A stretch of DNA of 64,000 bases, taken from the NCBI RefSeq assembly GCF_002218195.1, contig NZ_CP022336.1, positions 1,364,001 to 1,428,000 on the forward strand, given 5' to 3'. Positions 1-9,961 of the stretch are shown one piece after another. The first letter of the stretch is position 1. Every line of letters starts with the position of its first letter. The stretch is from Sphingorhabdus sp. SMR4y. GTDB taxonomy: Bacteria > Pseudomonadota > Alphaproteobacteria > Sphingomonadales > Sphingomonadaceae. Made by a program: the position numbers and the translations under genes. The notes beneath the pieces are model-generated. The model was not told the origin of the DNA and did no database searches. It saw nothing but the letters and a program-made list of their open reading frames with translations.

Positions 1-2427
1 ATGTTCGGCCAAAGTTTCCCCGACCGCTTCCGCGATTTGCGCCACCGAAAATGGCTTGGGCAGGAAATTGACCTTGTCGAGATCGATGGACTTGCGCAAT
101 TGTTCCTCGGCATAGCCCGACATGAACAGGATCGGCAGGTCCGGATAATTTTTGCGCACATGCCTTGCCATGGTCGGACCGTCCATGTTCGGCATCACCA
201 CGTCGGACACGATCAGGTCGAACTGCTGCTCCTGACCCGCCTGCTCCGCGAGCAGCCCCAGGGCTTCCTCGCCCTCGCAAGCCGGCACCACCGTATAGCC
301 CTGGCGCGCAAGCGCCCGCTCCGCGACAGCGCGCACCATATCCTCGTCCTCGACCAGCAATATATGGGCGTTGCCCCACAATTCCTTCGTCCCCGTCGCC
401 TTGACCGGCATCGACTCGAGCGTGGCCCGCTCCAGATCGTCCTGCGTCGGCTTGTGTACCGGAAAATAGATCGAGAAGGTCGTGCCCTCGCCCGGTGTGG
501 AATCGGCGAATATATAACCGCCCGACTGCTTGATGATTCCATAGACCGTCGACAGGCCGAGACCGGTGCCCTTGCCGACTGCCTTGGTGGTGAAAAACGG
601 CTCGAAAATCTTGCCGATCACATGCGGTGGAATGCCGCTGCCGGTATCGGAGAAAATCAGCGCGGTATAATCGCCCACCGGCAGGATATCGCTTTTCAGG
701 GCCTGCACGTCGGAGGCTCCGACCGCCTGGGTGGAAATCGAAATCTTGCCCCCCTTGGGCATCGCGTCGCGGGCATTGACGCCGAGATTGATGATCACCT
801 GCTCGAGCTGCCCCGGATCGGCGCGCACCAGACCGAGATTGCGACCGTGCCGGACCTCCAGCTCGATCGTCTCGTCGAGCAGCCGCTTCAGCAGATTGGA
901 GACATCGGCCACAACATCGGGCAGTTGCAGCACTTGCGGCCGCAGCGTCTGCTGGCGCGAGAAAGCGAGCAACTGCCGGGTCAGGCCGGCCGCCCGGTTG
1001 CTGTTATTCTTGACCTGCTGGATGTCGTCATAATCGCTGTCTCCCGGCGCATGGCGCAGCAGCATAAGATCGCAATGGCCGATGATCGCGGTCAGAATAT
1101 TGTTGAAATCATGGGCCACGCCACCGGCAAGCTGGCCGACCGCCTGCATCTTGGTCGCCTGCGCAACCTGGCTTTTCAGCTTCGACTCTTCGCTATTGTC
1201 GCGGATCGAAAGCAGCACCGCCGCTTCGCCGAGCCCGCGCACACCGGCGATCCCCAGCGCCACCGGCTCCTCGCCGCCATTGCGCAGCCGCACCGCCAGG
1301 TCACCGGCCAGCGGCGGACCGCTCGCATAGCGGCGCACGGCATCGGAAACCGCCGACTTGTCATCGCGGATCATCAGATCGCCGGGATAGAGCGGCTGTT
1401 CCTTTTCGCCGATGCCGGCAGTCTTGGCAAAGGCCTCGTTGAAGAACAGGAACCGGCCGTCGCGATCGGTCAGCGCCAGCCCAAGCGGCAGCAGCGACAG
1501 CATCGATTCGACCTGTTCCAGCGCCTTGCCGCGCTCGACCATCCCGCCGTCATCGTCGATCAGCAGGATCAGCGCCGGCCCCTTTTCCTTTTCCCGGTCG
1601 AGCGGAACGTGAAAAAGGCGCACCGGCGTGCCATGCCGGCCCTCGCGCTCGAAAAAGATCGTGCCCCTGTCATCGGACCGCAGGAAATTGATGAAATTGC
1701 GGCCGGTGATATTGGCATCCACCCGGCCGGTTGCGCGCAGGGCAAAAGCCTGGTTGGACGCCCGGATTCGCCCTTCGCCGCCGATCACGCTGGCCAATAT
1801 GCCGACCTCCGAAAAGGCGCGGCCACCGCCACCGCTGACCAGCCTGATCATCTCGTCCAGCAAATCTGCCTGGATTTGCGGTATCATCTGCCAGAGCAGA
1901 TATTCATCACCCTGTCCCGCGCGCACGACCTTCGCGCTATATTCCGCAACCCCGCGCTTCAGCCCCTCGGCATAGCCGCGGCCATCGCGCCAGGCGGCTC
2001 GTCCGGCCGTCGCGAGCAACTCGTTGCCGCCCGCCTGCAACGGCAATTCGGGGGGAACCGCCGCGCCATTGAACCATTTGGTAAAAAGCTCGTTGGCGCA
2101 GACCAGCCGCCCGGCCCGGTCGGTAATCGCCAGACCGATATCCGACTGATCGGCAACCATTCGGGTAACCGCCCAGTCGTCGGGATCCGCCTGGTCCTGA
2201 TCGGCGGCGACATTCTCCGGGCGCAGGAAATAGGCAACGCCGGCCAGGCTGAGCACCAGCGCAAAAAAGGCAACAAGCAGGGTGATATTCTGCACCTGCC
2301 AGTAGAGCAGTCCCGCCGAGGCCAGAACCGCCAGCACCAGCACCAGTGCCCGGATCCGCACATCGCTTTGCGCCTTGCGCGTGCTGGGATTCAGCAATCC
2401 GGCCTTGGGCTGTGCCTTACTCGCCAT
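1..2427 (-). CDS. cckA: Hybrid sensor histidine kinase CckA (3' end outside window)
   Basis: This is the cell-cycle hybrid kinase that feeds phosphate through ChpT to CtrA in alphaproteobacteria. The reading frame is open for 809 codons and leaves the window at base 1, so the last residues are missing. Two membrane segments lie at about residues 26-43 and 48-68, followed by PAS-like regions. The H-box AGGVAHDFNNILT has the phospho-accepting His at about residue 439. An ATPase domain with GTGLGLSTVYGI follows. A C-terminal receiver domain has its Asp in SDVVMPNMDG at about residue 742. The start ATG overlaps the end of the upstream DUF2062 gene by 11 nt, which suggests coupled translation. The assignment rests on domain order and on H-box and receiver motifs typical of CckA; other hybrid kinases are a less likely alternative. 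Confidence 0.9.
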   Translation of the reverse strand, partial: MASKAQPKAGLLNPSTRKAQSDVRIRALVLVLAVLASAGLLYWQVQNITLLVAFFALVLSLAGVAYFLRPENVAADQDQADPDDWAVTRMVADQSDIGLAITDRAGRLVCANELFTKWFNGAAVPPELPLQAGGNELLATAGRAAWRDGRGYAEGLKRGVAEYSAKVVRAGQGDEYLLWQMIPQIQADLLDEMIRLVSGGGGRAFSEVGILASVIGGEGRIRASNQAFALRATGRVDANITGRNFINFLRSDDRGTIFFEREGRHGTPVRLFHVPLDREKEKGPALILLIDDDGGMVERGKALEQVESMLSLLPLGLALTDRDGRFLFFNEAFAKTAGIGEKEQPLYPGDLMIRDDKSAVSDAVRRYASGPPLAGDLAVRLRNGGEEPVALGIAGVRGLGEAAVLLSIRDNSEESKLKSQVAQATKMQAVGQLAGGVAHDFNNILTAIIGHCDLMLLRHAPGDSDYDDIQQVKNNSNRAAGLTRQLLAFSRQQTLRPQVLQLPDVVADVSNLLKRLLDETIELEVRHGRNLGLVRADPGQLEQVIINLGVNARDAMPKGGKISISTQAVGASDVQALKSDILPVGDYTALIFSDTGSGIPPHVIGKIFEPFFTTKAVGKGTGLGLSTVYGIIKQSGGYIFADSTPGEGTTFSIYFPVHKPTQDDLERATLESMPVKATGTKELWGNAHILLVEDEDMVRAVAERALARQGYTVVPACEGEEALGLLAEQAGQEQQFDLIVSDVVMPNMDGPTMARHVRKNYPDLPILFMSGYAEEQLRKSIDLDKVNFLPKPFSVAQIAEAVGETLAEH

Positions 2428-3031
2428 CGCCCGTCCCGCCAGCGATGGTTTGAGTCAGCCGCCCTTTCCGCTTCCGCGCGATCCACCAGCGCCATCCGAA
2501 GGAACTGACCAGATAGCCGATCGCCGCAAAAAATATCGCAAACAGCAAAAAGCCGAAAGCGGTCACGCCCGCTTCGCGCCCCAGCCAGCTCAGCCATTGA
2601 CCGAATTCGCTCTGGATATGCGTGTTGATCGGCTGGCCGGATGTCATCGCGTCAAATTGCAGGACAAATTTGCCGGTCTGGTTGGCCGCGGCAATCCAGA
2701 ACGGATAGGTCAGCGGATTGGTGATGAATGTGGTGATCGCCGCAATCGGGACATTGGCGCGCACCGGCAGCGCCAGAAAGACCGCAGCGAATATCTGGCC
2801 GACCGGAACCAGAAAGGCCGCCAGCATTCCGAGGGCAACGCCGCGCGGGACCGAACGACGGGTGAACCGCCACAATTCGGACCGCAAAAAGCGATGGGCA
2901 ATAGGCTTGAGATATTTGTTCCGTTCCATTGCCGCTCGGGTCGGCATCTTGCGCTGGAACCAATGGACCACATACATGATCAGACGAGCGGCAAAATCCT
3001 TGTCACGAATATGAGGCCTCGGATCAGCCAT
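2417..3031 (-). CDS. DUF2062 family membrane protein
   Basis: A 204-residue inner-membrane protein of the DUF2062 family, whose function is unknown. The family signature is visible as the stretch around [20 protein letters not shown] followed by [13 protein letters not shown], with hydrophobic segments near residues 67-90, 97-118 and 165-190. The N-terminus is basic and probably cytoplasmic. The gene starts inside the last codons of smpB (8 nt overlap) and ends inside the start of cckA, so it sits in the middle of a tight dapA-smpB-DUF2062-cckA run. That arrangement suggests shared expression, not necessarily shared function. Confidence 0.85.
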   Translation of the reverse strand: MADPRPHIRDKDFAARLIMYVVHWFQRKMPTRAAMERNKYLKPIAHRFLRSELWRFTRRSVPRGVALGMLAAFLVPVGQIFAAVFLALPVRANVPIAAITTFITNPLTYPFWIAAANQTGKFVLQFDAMTSGQPINTHIQSEFGQWLSWLGREAGVTAFGFLLFAIFFAAIGYLVSSFGWRWWIARKRKGRLTQTIAGGTGDGE

Positions 3032-3506
3032 GGTCGCGCATCAGCCGGCCCTGCTGCCTTTTCCAGTCGCGATCCTTCTCGGTCTGTCGCTTGTCCGGTG
3101 CCTTCTTGCCCTTGGCCAGCGCCAGCTCCAGCTTCGCCCGTCCCTTGCTGTTGAAATAGATGGACAGCGGCACGATCGTCATGCCCTTGCGCATGACCGC
3201 GCCGTGCAGCTTGTTGATCTGGCGCCGGCTGAGCAGCAACTTGCGCGGCCGCGTCGGGGTGTGATTGTGCCGGTTGCCATGGCTCCATTCCGGGATATTG
3301 GCATTGATCAGCCAGACTTCGTCATCCTTCACCTCGGCGTAACTTTCGGCGATCGTTCCGGAGCCGAAGCGCAGCGATTTCACTTCCGTGCCGGTAAGCA
3401 TGATGCCCGCCTCGAACTTGTCATCCAGAAAATAGTCATAGCGCGCCCGCCGATTTTCGGCGACGACCTTCTGCTTGTCAAATTCTTCCGGACGCGGTTT
3501 TGCCAT
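3024..3506 (-). CDS. smpB: SsrA-binding protein SmpB
   Basis: SmpB binds tmRNA and brings it to stalled ribosomes for trans-translation. The 160-residue length is normal. The conserved core is clear: [39 protein letters not shown], and the basic C-terminal tail with [12 protein letters not shown], which folds into the decoding centre. The start overlaps the dapA stop by one base (TGATG). Its RNA partner, ssrA, is also in this window at about 49.5-49.8 kb, far away and in a different context. Confidence 0.97.
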   Translation of the reverse strand: MAKPRPEEFDKQKVVAENRRARYDYFLDDKFEAGIMLTGTEVKSLRFGSGTIAESYAEVKDDEVWLINANIPEWSHGNRHNHTPTRPRKLLLSRRQINKLHGAVMRKGMTIVPLSIYFNSKGRAKLELALAKGKKAPDKRQTEKDRDWKRQQGRLMRDHG

Positions 3507-4381
3507 CAGACCAGCCCAGCCCCTTCCAGAGCAGCGTCGACGGCCTTGCGGCTGGCTTCGGACGGTGGCGTCATCGGCAAGCGCAGCTCGGTCGAGAAAT
3601 TGTCGAACACCCGCGACATGGCATATTTGATCGGGCCGGGCGAAGCGTCGGAGAATAGCGCCTTGTGCAGCGGATAGAGTACGTCGTTGAGCTCGCGCGC
3701 CTTGGCATAGTCACCGGCAGCGCAGGCGGCCTGGAATTCGGCGCATAATTTGGGCGCGACATTCGCGGTCACCGAAATGCAACCGACTCCGCCAGCGGCG
3801 TTGAACGCCAGCGACAGTTCGTCGACACCGGACAGCATGACGAAATCATCCGCGCAATTCAGGCGATGCGCGGTGACCCGGTCGAGATCCCCGCTGGCAT
3901 CCTTGATCGCCACCACGCTGGGAAGCTTCGACAAGGCCGCAACCGTGTCCGGCATGATGTCGGTCACCGTCCGGGCCGGAACATTGTAAAGCACCAGCGG
4001 CAGATCGGTTTTTTGCGTCAGCGTCGTGAAATGCGCGGTGATGCCTTCCTGATTGGGCCGGTTATAATAAGGCGCGACCACCAGACCGGCTGTAGCGCCG
4101 CATTTTTTGGAGAAATCCAGATGCAGCAGGGCATTGGTCGTATCATTGGACCCGCAGCCGGCGATCACGGGCACCCGCCCGGCCGCCTGTTCAATGCATA
4201 TTTCGATCACCCGGTGATGCTCGGCATTGGACAATGTGGAAGCTTCCCCGGTTGTCCCGCAGGGCACAAGGGCACTGCTGCCCTGGTCGATCTGCCAGTC
4301 CACCAGAGCGCGAAACTGGTCTTCGGCAAACGATCCGTCGCGAAAGGGAGTCGCCAGAGCCGGTATTGAGCCCGAGAACAT
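3506..4381 (-). CDS. dapA: 4-hydroxy-tetrahydrodipicolinate synthase
   Basis: DapA condenses pyruvate with aspartate semialdehyde, the first committed step to lysine and meso-diaminopimelate for peptidoglycan. The 291-residue TIM-barrel protein carries the expected active-site elements: [10 protein letters not shown] (the Thr-Thr pair), LYNVPARTV (catalytic Tyr) and [10 protein letters not shown] (Schiff-base Lys). It is the first gene of the overlapping minus-strand run dapA-smpB-DUF2062-cckA. The 114-bp gap to the divergent transglycosylase gene at 4496 must hold both promoters. Confidence 0.97.
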   Translation of the reverse strand: MFSGSIPALATPFRDGSFAEDQFRALVDWQIDQGSSALVPCGTTGEASTLSNAEHHRVIEICIEQAAGRVPVIAGCGSNDTTNALLHLDFSKKCGATAGLVVAPYYNRPNQEGITAHFTTLTQKTDLPLVLYNVPARTVTDIMPDTVAALSKLPSVVAIKDASGDLDRVTAHRLNCADDFVMLSGVDELSLAFNAAGGVGCISVTANVAPKLCAEFQAACAAGDYAKARELNDVLYPLHKALFSDASPGPIKYAMSRVFDNFSTELRLPMTPPSEASRKAVDAALEGAGLV

Positions 4382-4495
4382 CTAATAATCCTTTATATTT
4401 ACCTTGGAAATGGGCAAAGCCGCCACCAAGTCATTTTCATTATTAACGGTGATATAGTTCGCCGTTCAGCGCCTGATAAGGAGCCTAACCGTAAA

Positions 4496-6487
4496 ATGTC
4501 CAGCATGGTATCAAGATTTGTTATAGCCGCTCTGCTTTTCAGCCCCGCCACCTGCATGGCCGCCGACAATATCGGCGAACAGATGGGCTGGCAAAAAGAA
4601 AGTGCAGGCCTGTCCGATCCAACCGGCGGCAATGCGATTCTGGGCCTCCAGCGCTGGCGCGTGCTGACCCAATCCGACAATTATTCCTTCGAGGATTATG
4701 CCGGTTTTCTGGTCACCTTCCCGGGCTGGCCGGAAGATACGAGAATGCAGCGCAATGCGGAACAGGCAATCAATATCAACAGCTTCTCCCCGGCTCGCGT
4801 GCTGGCTTTTTTCAACCGATTCGAACCGATCACCAATGCCGGTGCCGCCAAATTTGCGGTCGCCCTGCAAGCGACCGGACAGCGCGAGCTGGCCGACAAG
4901 TGGGCCCGGACGGCCTGGCGTGGCGGCACATTGACCGACGAAGATGAAGCGATGCTGATCGCGCGCTTCAGTTCGGTGTTCAGCATCGAAGATCATGACG
5001 CGCGCATGGACGCGCTGTTATGGGCGAGAGCGACGCGGGATGCCGCGCGGCAACTCGGCTTCACTTCGCCCCAGCGGCGCCCCGTATTCGCGGCGAGACT
5101 GGCTCAGCTTACCGAATCCGCAGACGCCAATGATCAGGCCAGCGCGGTCGGCGCGATTGCTCGCGACGATGCCGGCTATCTGGCCGATCGCGCCCGTTAT
5201 TTGCGCAACCGCGGCCAAAGCGCGGCGGCGCGGCAGTTGCTCGCTACCCGTCCGGAACTTCGCGTCAAACCCGCCTTGCCGGAAACATGGTTCGAGGCGA
5301 TGCTGCTCAACGCCAAAGCCGCAGAGAATGACCGGCAATGGTCGACGGCTTATAATATCGCCTCGAAAATCGAGGATGCCTATGCCGAGCCGACACGGAT
5401 CGCCGACCAGAATTCCCGCGTGCGCGACAGATATTCCGATCTCGCATGGATTGCCGGCACCGCCGCCCTCAACGGCCTGCGCCAACCGGCCAGGGCGGTG
5501 CGGATGTTTGACCTTTACGCGCAATCCTATGATTCCCCGAATATCACCTCCAAGGGCTATTATTGGGCGGGCCGCGCCGCTGCCGAAGCCGGACAGACCG
5601 AACAGGCACAGGCCTATTTCGAGAAAGCAGCGGCCTTTCCGGACTATTTCTACGGCCAGTTGTCGCTCGAGCGACTGGGACGACCGCTGCCGGAATTCAA
5701 TCGCAAACCGGCGATCGAAATAACCGAAGAAGACCGCAGGGCCTATGACAGCGAACCGCTGGTCATCGCCGCCAAGGCATCTATCCGTACCGGCCCGTGG
5801 CGCGAGCAGATCCGCTTCCACCGGGCGCTCGCCTATAATGCAAAGACTCCCAAGGATTATCTGCTGCTCAGCGATCTCGCGACCCGTATCGGTGCGCGCG
5901 ATCTCGGCGTTATCAAGGGAATCAGCGCGCTCAGCGCCGGCGTTGGCCCAATCGACGAGACATCTTTCCCGACGATGCAGGTTCCCTTCGGACATGAAGG
6001 CAGCTGGACGCTGATCCACGCGATCACGCGGCAGGAAAGCCAGTTTGCCGAAGGCGCAATCAGCCACGCAGGCGCGCGCGGCCTGATGCAGCTTATGCCC
6101 GGTACCGCGCGCGAGCAGTCGGGCAAGGCAAACCTGTCCTATAATCTGTCGTCGCTGACCGATGATCCGCAATATAATATCCGGCTGGGCAGCGGCTATA
6201 TCCAGCGGATGATGGATTATTACGGCGGCAGCTACCCGCTCGCGGTGGCGGCCTATAACGCCGGTCCCGGCAATGTGAACAAGTGGCTGCGCGCCAACGG
6301 CGATCCGCGCATGGGCGGCATCGACTGGATTCAGTGGATCGAGGATATCCCGATTTCCGAAACCCGCAACTATGTCAAACGCGTGCTGGAAAATGCAGTT
6401 GTCTATGACACAAAAAATCCGCGCGGCCCCACGATCCGCAGCGACACGCCGCTGACCCGCTATATCGGCAAGAATTACAAGGGCTGA
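4496..6487 (+). CDS. slt: Soluble lytic murein transglycosylase
   Basis: This exported enzyme cleaves peptidoglycan between MurNAc and GlcNAc, leaving 1,6-anhydro ends. The 663-residue protein begins with a signal peptide (hydrophobic core VIAALLFSPA, cleavage after CMAA). A long helical superhelix region with repeat-like helices follows, then a C-terminal SLT domain. The catalytic Glu is in ITRQESQF at about residue 514, followed by SHAGARGLMQLMPGTA and AAYNAGPGNV. This layout matches the Slt70 family. It is divergent from dapA. A second Met three codons in could also be the start; an AAGGAG lies upstream at rather long spacing. Confidence 0.93.
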   Translation: MSSMVSRFVIAALLFSPATCMAADNIGEQMGWQKESAGLSDPTGGNAILGLQRWRVLTQSDNYSFEDYAGFLVTFPGWPEDTRMQRNAEQAININSFSPARVLAFFNRFEPITNAGAAKFAVALQATGQRELADKWARTAWRGGTLTDEDEAMLIARFSSVFSIEDHDARMDALLWARATRDAARQLGFTSPQRRPVFAARLAQLTESADANDQASAVGAIARDDAGYLADRARYLRNRGQSAAARQLLATRPELRVKPALPETWFEAMLLNAKAAENDRQWSTAYNIASKIEDAYAEPTRIADQNSRVRDRYSDLAWIAGTAALNGLRQPARAVRMFDLYAQSYDSPNITSKGYYWAGRAAAEAGQTEQAQAYFEKAAAFPDYFYGQLSLERLGRPLPEFNRKPAIEITEEDRRAYDSEPLVIAAKASIRTGPWREQIRFHRALAYNAKTPKDYLLLSDLATRIGARDLGVIKGISALSAGVGPIDETSFPTMQVPFGHEGSWTLIHAITRQESQFAEGAISHAGARGLMQLMPGTAREQSGKANLSYNLSSLTDDPQYNIRLGSGYIQRMMDYYGGSYPLAVAAYNAGPGNVNKWLRANGDPRMGGIDWIQWIEDIPISETRNYVKRVLENAVVYDTKNPRGPTIRSDTPLTRYIGKNYKG

Positions 6488-6519
6488 GCGCCCGGTCCTC
6501 GCATTCGACAAAGGTTGCA

Positions 6520-7971
6520 GTGAAATATTTCGCACCGGTCTTTTTGACTCTGCTGGCGGCCAGCGCCCTGAGCGCTTGCGCAACTCCGGCGGATCGCCCG
6601 GGCAATCCCGGCTTTGTTGCTTGCGCTGACCAGGATCTGGACGCCAATCTGTCCGACAGCCTCTGTCACGAAACCCGCGTCGATCACAGCGCACGGCAGG
6701 ACCAACCTGCTTCGCTCTTCGTGCGCAAATTCCCCGCGCTTGGCAACCATCAGGGCGAGATATGGCTGATCGCCGGTGGTCCCGGCGAATCCGGCGCCAG
6801 TTTCTACGCCGACATCAATTTCTTCAGACAGACATTTGCCGACTATGATGTCATGGTTCCCGATCATCGCGGAACCGGCTATTCGTCAAAATTGTGCATG
6901 CCCGAGGAGACACCGGATAGTACCGGCGGGCTGGCACTTGCCAGAGCGGAATGGGGAAGCTGTTTCGGGACTTTATATGCAAACCCGGAAAGAGCCGGCA
7001 GTTTCAACCGGCGAAACGCCGCGCTTGACCTCGACACACTTGTATCGACGCTGGGCTCGCAGAACACTACCCTGGTCTATGGCGTCTCATACGGCACGTC
7101 GCTGGCGCTTGAATATGCCGGACTGGCGACCAGTGACATCGACGGCATCATTCTCGACTCCCTGACTCCCGAAGCGTCCGATCATCTGAATGGGCTCTCC
7201 TACCGATCACAAACCACGAACCAGGTTGGCATGGCCTTGCTTGATCGCTGTGCGACAGACAGCCATTGCAGTCTCGGAACGGAAGCCGTCGAAATCTATC
7301 GCGCCTTGCTCGAGAAGCTCGATGCCGGGATAGATTTTCCGGGCATGGAGAGTGTGCCCAATGGTGATCTGCGACAGCTTCTAGGCCTGCTTCTGGATGT
7401 ACCGAGTGCCCGCAACCGGATTCCGGACATTATCGGAGCGTTGTCGAACAGAGATTCCGACGCCGGACGGCTGATTCTGGATGTCATTCAGGACGCCGAG
7501 TCCTATTGGAGCAAGATCAGTCGATTCCAACAGGCGACCTCTTCGATCCCGCTGTCTGCCATTATCACCGGTTCCGAATTTAACAGCCGCCCCGACCTGA
7601 CGGCCGAGCAACTGGCTTCGGAGAAAGCCAATTTGGGCTTCACCAGCCCCCTTCCCGGCCTGCTGGTGAACAACCGGTTCCCGCTCTATGAACCCCTGCC
7701 AGCGCTGGCCCTGCCCGCCACAATGCCACCCATATTGATATTGCAGGGAACATTGGACCCGAAAACGCCTTATGCCACGGCCGCAAAACATGCAGCCAGC
7801 CTCCGTGCCAGGGGATCCGTCGCGATGTTGAGCCTGACCGACGCGCCGCATGCGGCCTATATCACCAGCCAGGATTGTCTTGCAAAGCCGCTGGCGCTGT
7901 TTGCCGCAAATCCGGAAGCGGTGGCATCGGAAACCTGTGCTCCCGCGGCGACCGCCCTCACTTTCCGTTGA
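6520..7971 (+). CDS. Alpha/beta-hydrolase lipoprotein with TAP-like C-terminus
   Basis: A 483-residue predicted lipoprotein with a GTG start. The signal peptide ends in a lipobox LSAC, which would anchor it to a membrane. The fold is alpha/beta hydrolase of the prolyl/tripeptidyl aminopeptidase type: the oxyanion region GGPGESG, the DHRGTGYS strand, the nucleophile elbow GVSYGTS, and a C-terminal TAP-like segment with ILQGTLDPKTP and the probable catalytic His in DAPHAAY. The substrate is unknown; a periplasmic peptidase or esterase is likely. It follows the transglycosylase gene by 32 bp on the same strand and may be co-transcribed with it. Confidence 0.8.
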   Translation: MKYFAPVFLTLLAASALSACATPADRPGNPGFVACADQDLDANLSDSLCHETRVDHSARQDQPASLFVRKFPALGNHQGEIWLIAGGPGESGASFYADINFFRQTFADYDVMVPDHRGTGYSSKLCMPEETPDSTGGLALARAEWGSCFGTLYANPERAGSFNRRNAALDLDTLVSTLGSQNTTLVYGVSYGTSLALEYAGLATSDIDGIILDSLTPEASDHLNGLSYRSQTTNQVGMALLDRCATDSHCSLGTEAVEIYRALLEKLDAGIDFPGMESVPNGDLRQLLGLLLDVPSARNRIPDIIGALSNRDSDAGRLILDVIQDAESYWSKISRFQQATSSIPLSAIITGSEFNSRPDLTAEQLASEKANLGFTSPLPGLLVNNRFPLYEPLPALALPATMPPILILQGTLDPKTPYATAAKHAASLRARGSVAMLSLTDAPHAAYITSQDCLAKPLALFAANPEAVASETCAPAATALTFR

Positions 7972-8022
7972 GCGAATGGCGACAAGGAGAAAGCACCCGC
8001 TTGCGGAGACTGCGGCTTCGCC

Positions 8023-8808
8023 TCAATCCTTGACCTCATAGCCAAATGCTTCATGGGCCAGTTCGACCAGCTCCGGATCAGCGTCCGGCAAATGATCCGG
8101 CAAGACTGCTTCCAGCGTGTCGGCGACATGGGTCATCGCCGCGATACGCGCGGATTTCTTGTCATTGCCGGCGATCACTTTCCAGGGGGCCCAGCGCGTA
8201 TCGGTATATTGGAACATGTTGTGCATCGCTTCGAGATAAGCGTCGCGCTTGTCCCGGTTGCGGAAATCTTCGGCGGTAATTTTCCAGCGCTTGTGCGGCG
8301 TGTCGAGCCGTTTGGCCAGACGCTTGTCCTGTTCTTCCTGCGTGGTGTGAAAGAACAGCTTCACCAGATTGGTGCCGCCGTCGATCTGCTGCGCTTCAAA
8401 TTCGTTGATCTCGTCATAACCGCGCTTCCAGTCCGCCGGCTCGCAAAAGCCCTCCACGCGCTCGACCAGCACCCGGCCATACCAGCTGCGGTCGAACACG
8501 CCGATTTCGCGGCTGCCCGGCAATTTCTGCCAGAAGCGCCAGAGGAAATGGCGGTCTTTTTCTTCCTTGCTCGGGGCGCCGATCGGCCAGACATCATAAT
8601 ATCGCGGATCCCATTCGCCGGTCATCCGGCGGATCGTGCCGCCCTTGCCCGCTGCGTCCCAGCCCTCGAATACCAGGATCGAGCGGCTGCCGTGAATGAT
8701 ATGCTTGAAATGGATATGCGCCAGCCGGTCCTGCAGCGCTTTCAGCGCCTCGCTATAATCGCCGTCAAAATCGTCATCGGATTCATAGTCGGAAAGATTT
8801 ATGGTCAT
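8023..8808 (-). CDS. Polyphosphate kinase 2 family protein
   Basis: A PPK2-type kinase that uses polyphosphate to phosphorylate nucleoside mono- or diphosphates. I chose the ATG giving MTINLSDYE (261 residues) because a GGAG lies five bases upstream; an ATG 26 codons earlier has a poorer context. Walker A GWDAAGKGGT, the PPK2 motif FDRSWYGRVLVERVEGF and the lid region RNRDKRDAY are intact. The call to PPK2 class I is by overall length and motif spacing. A separate PPK1/PPX pair occurs at 19.6-23.3 kb, so the cell has more than one route for using polyphosphate. Confidence 0.92.
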   Translation of the reverse strand: MTINLSDYESDDDFDGDYSEALKALQDRLAHIHFKHIIHGSRSILVFEGWDAAGKGGTIRRMTGEWDPRYYDVWPIGAPSKEEKDRHFLWRFWQKLPGSREIGVFDRSWYGRVLVERVEGFCEPADWKRGYDEINEFEAQQIDGGTNLVKLFFHTTQEEQDKRLAKRLDTPHKRWKITAEDFRNRDKRDAYLEAMHNMFQYTDTRWAPWKVIAGNDKKSARIAAMTHVADTLEAVLPDHLPDADPELVELAHEAFGYEVKD

Positions 8809-8876
8809 TCTCACTCCGTTCGCCATGAACGCACCCCGGCCGGGCGGGCGAGGCACATTCCGTTCAATATGTGCAG

Positions 8877-8898
8877 CCTTTGACAAGCTCGGCCAAGG
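8877..8898. repeat. Degenerate REP-like palindrome
   Basis: The arms CCTT and AAGG flank a core TTGACAAGCTCGG, the reverse complement of which resembles the CTGAGCYTGTCGAA core seen at 10826-10893 and 53550-53577. It lies between PPK2 and a hypothetical gene. It is too short and diverged to be certain. Confidence 0.35.
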
Positions 8899-8963
8899 CA
8901 GGTCAATCTATATCAGACACGCTCCGACGGCCAATCGCCGGCAGATGGTCATTGGCCGCTCTG

Positions 8964-9905
8964 TCACGCGGTTCCGGTCTGGCGCAATTCCCATTCGTCC
9001 AATGCGCGCCGATGATCGCTGACGCGTTGCAGGGATCCGGTCACCTCCGATTTTCCCGGCGCGATCCTGTCCGCTTCCTCGTAGAGGTCCAGCGCCGCTT
9101 CCAGATCACCGCGCTGCTCGGCGCAAAGCCCCCTGTTGAAGGTCAGCGAGATATGCACCTGACCGCTTGCCGCCGCCTCGTCCCACATCCGGCAGGCCTC
9201 CGCCGCATCGCTCTTGGTCATCCTGATCGCCGCCTTGAAGAAATTGCTTTCGACCTTGGTCATGCCCTTGCGGCTTTCCAATATCCTGATGTCCCGGCGA
9301 TATTGTCTCGGGGCCAGATCATCGCGAACCGCGCTGGCCGTCGCTGCCACCATCGTCCGGATCACCGACTCGCTGCTGGCGAAATCCTCGTCATCGCCAA
9401 AGCATATTGTCTGCTCATGGCTTTCCGGAAAGCTCTCGCTATAGATGCTGCGGCCGTCGCTATAGCGCGTCACCCGCACCTGCGCGCGATAATCGATGAT
9501 CCGGCGCAGGCAATCCACCCTGATCGACTTGCGGGTGACACATTTGTCCTTGTCATCCCGCTCGACGCAGCGCCGCCGCTTGGCGGTCGTTTCATATTCC
9601 TCGATCCCGGCGGTGACATGACCGGAAAGCGACGCGTCCGACGGCACCGCAGCCCGCCCGCCGATGATATCGAAATAATCCTGCCCGAATATCGTGACCG
9701 CCGACAGCCGGTCCTCCAGCGCAAAGGCCAGCGCCCGGCCTTCACTGCCACCAAAACGCTCGATCGCAATCGACTGAATATCGACAAATTCGGGAGAACC
9801 GGCCGGCGTCATCCCCTCGATTGCCAGAACCTCGGCGCGTGCCGCGCTTGCCACGCCGACCAACGCCATAGTGGTCATGATTGCGGTGCCCCATGTCCTG
9901 CTCAT
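8964..9905 (-). CDS. Secreted hypothetical protein with a TPR-like C-terminal region
   Basis: I do not recognise this 313-residue protein. The chosen ATG (MSRTWG) is preceded by a run of six G at suitable spacing; an ATG two codons earlier is also possible. A signal peptide is evident, with hydrophobic core TTMALVGVASA and cleavage after ARA. The middle has Cys-rich basic segments (KRRRCVERDDKDKC, VDCLRRIID) that could form periplasmic disulfides. Near the C-terminus, FNRGLCAEQRGDLEAALDLY resembles a single TPR helix pair. It is probably a periplasmic or membrane-associated structural protein. It is a lone minus-strand gene between PPK2 and a hydrolase. Confidence 0.7.
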   Translation of the reverse strand: MSRTWGTAIMTTMALVGVASAARAEVLAIEGMTPAGSPEFVDIQSIAIERFGGSEGRALAFALEDRLSAVTIFGQDYFDIIGGRAAVPSDASLSGHVTAGIEEYETTAKRRRCVERDDKDKCVTRKSIRVDCLRRIIDYRAQVRVTRYSDGRSIYSESFPESHEQTICFGDDEDFASSESVIRTMVAATASAVRDDLAPRQYRRDIRILESRKGMTKVESNFFKAAIRMTKSDAAEACRMWDEAAASGQVHISLTFNRGLCAEQRGDLEAALDLYEEADRIAPGKSEVTGSLQRVSDHRRALDEWELRQTGTA

Positions 9906-9961
9906 ATTCATCCCCCCGAAAATGGTCATTCACAAATATCGGCACCAATATGACCAGAATA

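Noticed and set aside
1-2508. Long open frame on the plus strand through the CckA gene
   Set aside because: It is the antisense of a well-supported kinase gene in the same codon register. High GC suppresses stops, and the product has no family features.
5018-6694. 558-codon minus-strand frame opposite slt
   Set aside because: It is antisense to the transglycosylase, whose catalytic motifs are unmistakable. The product shows no domain or ribosome site.
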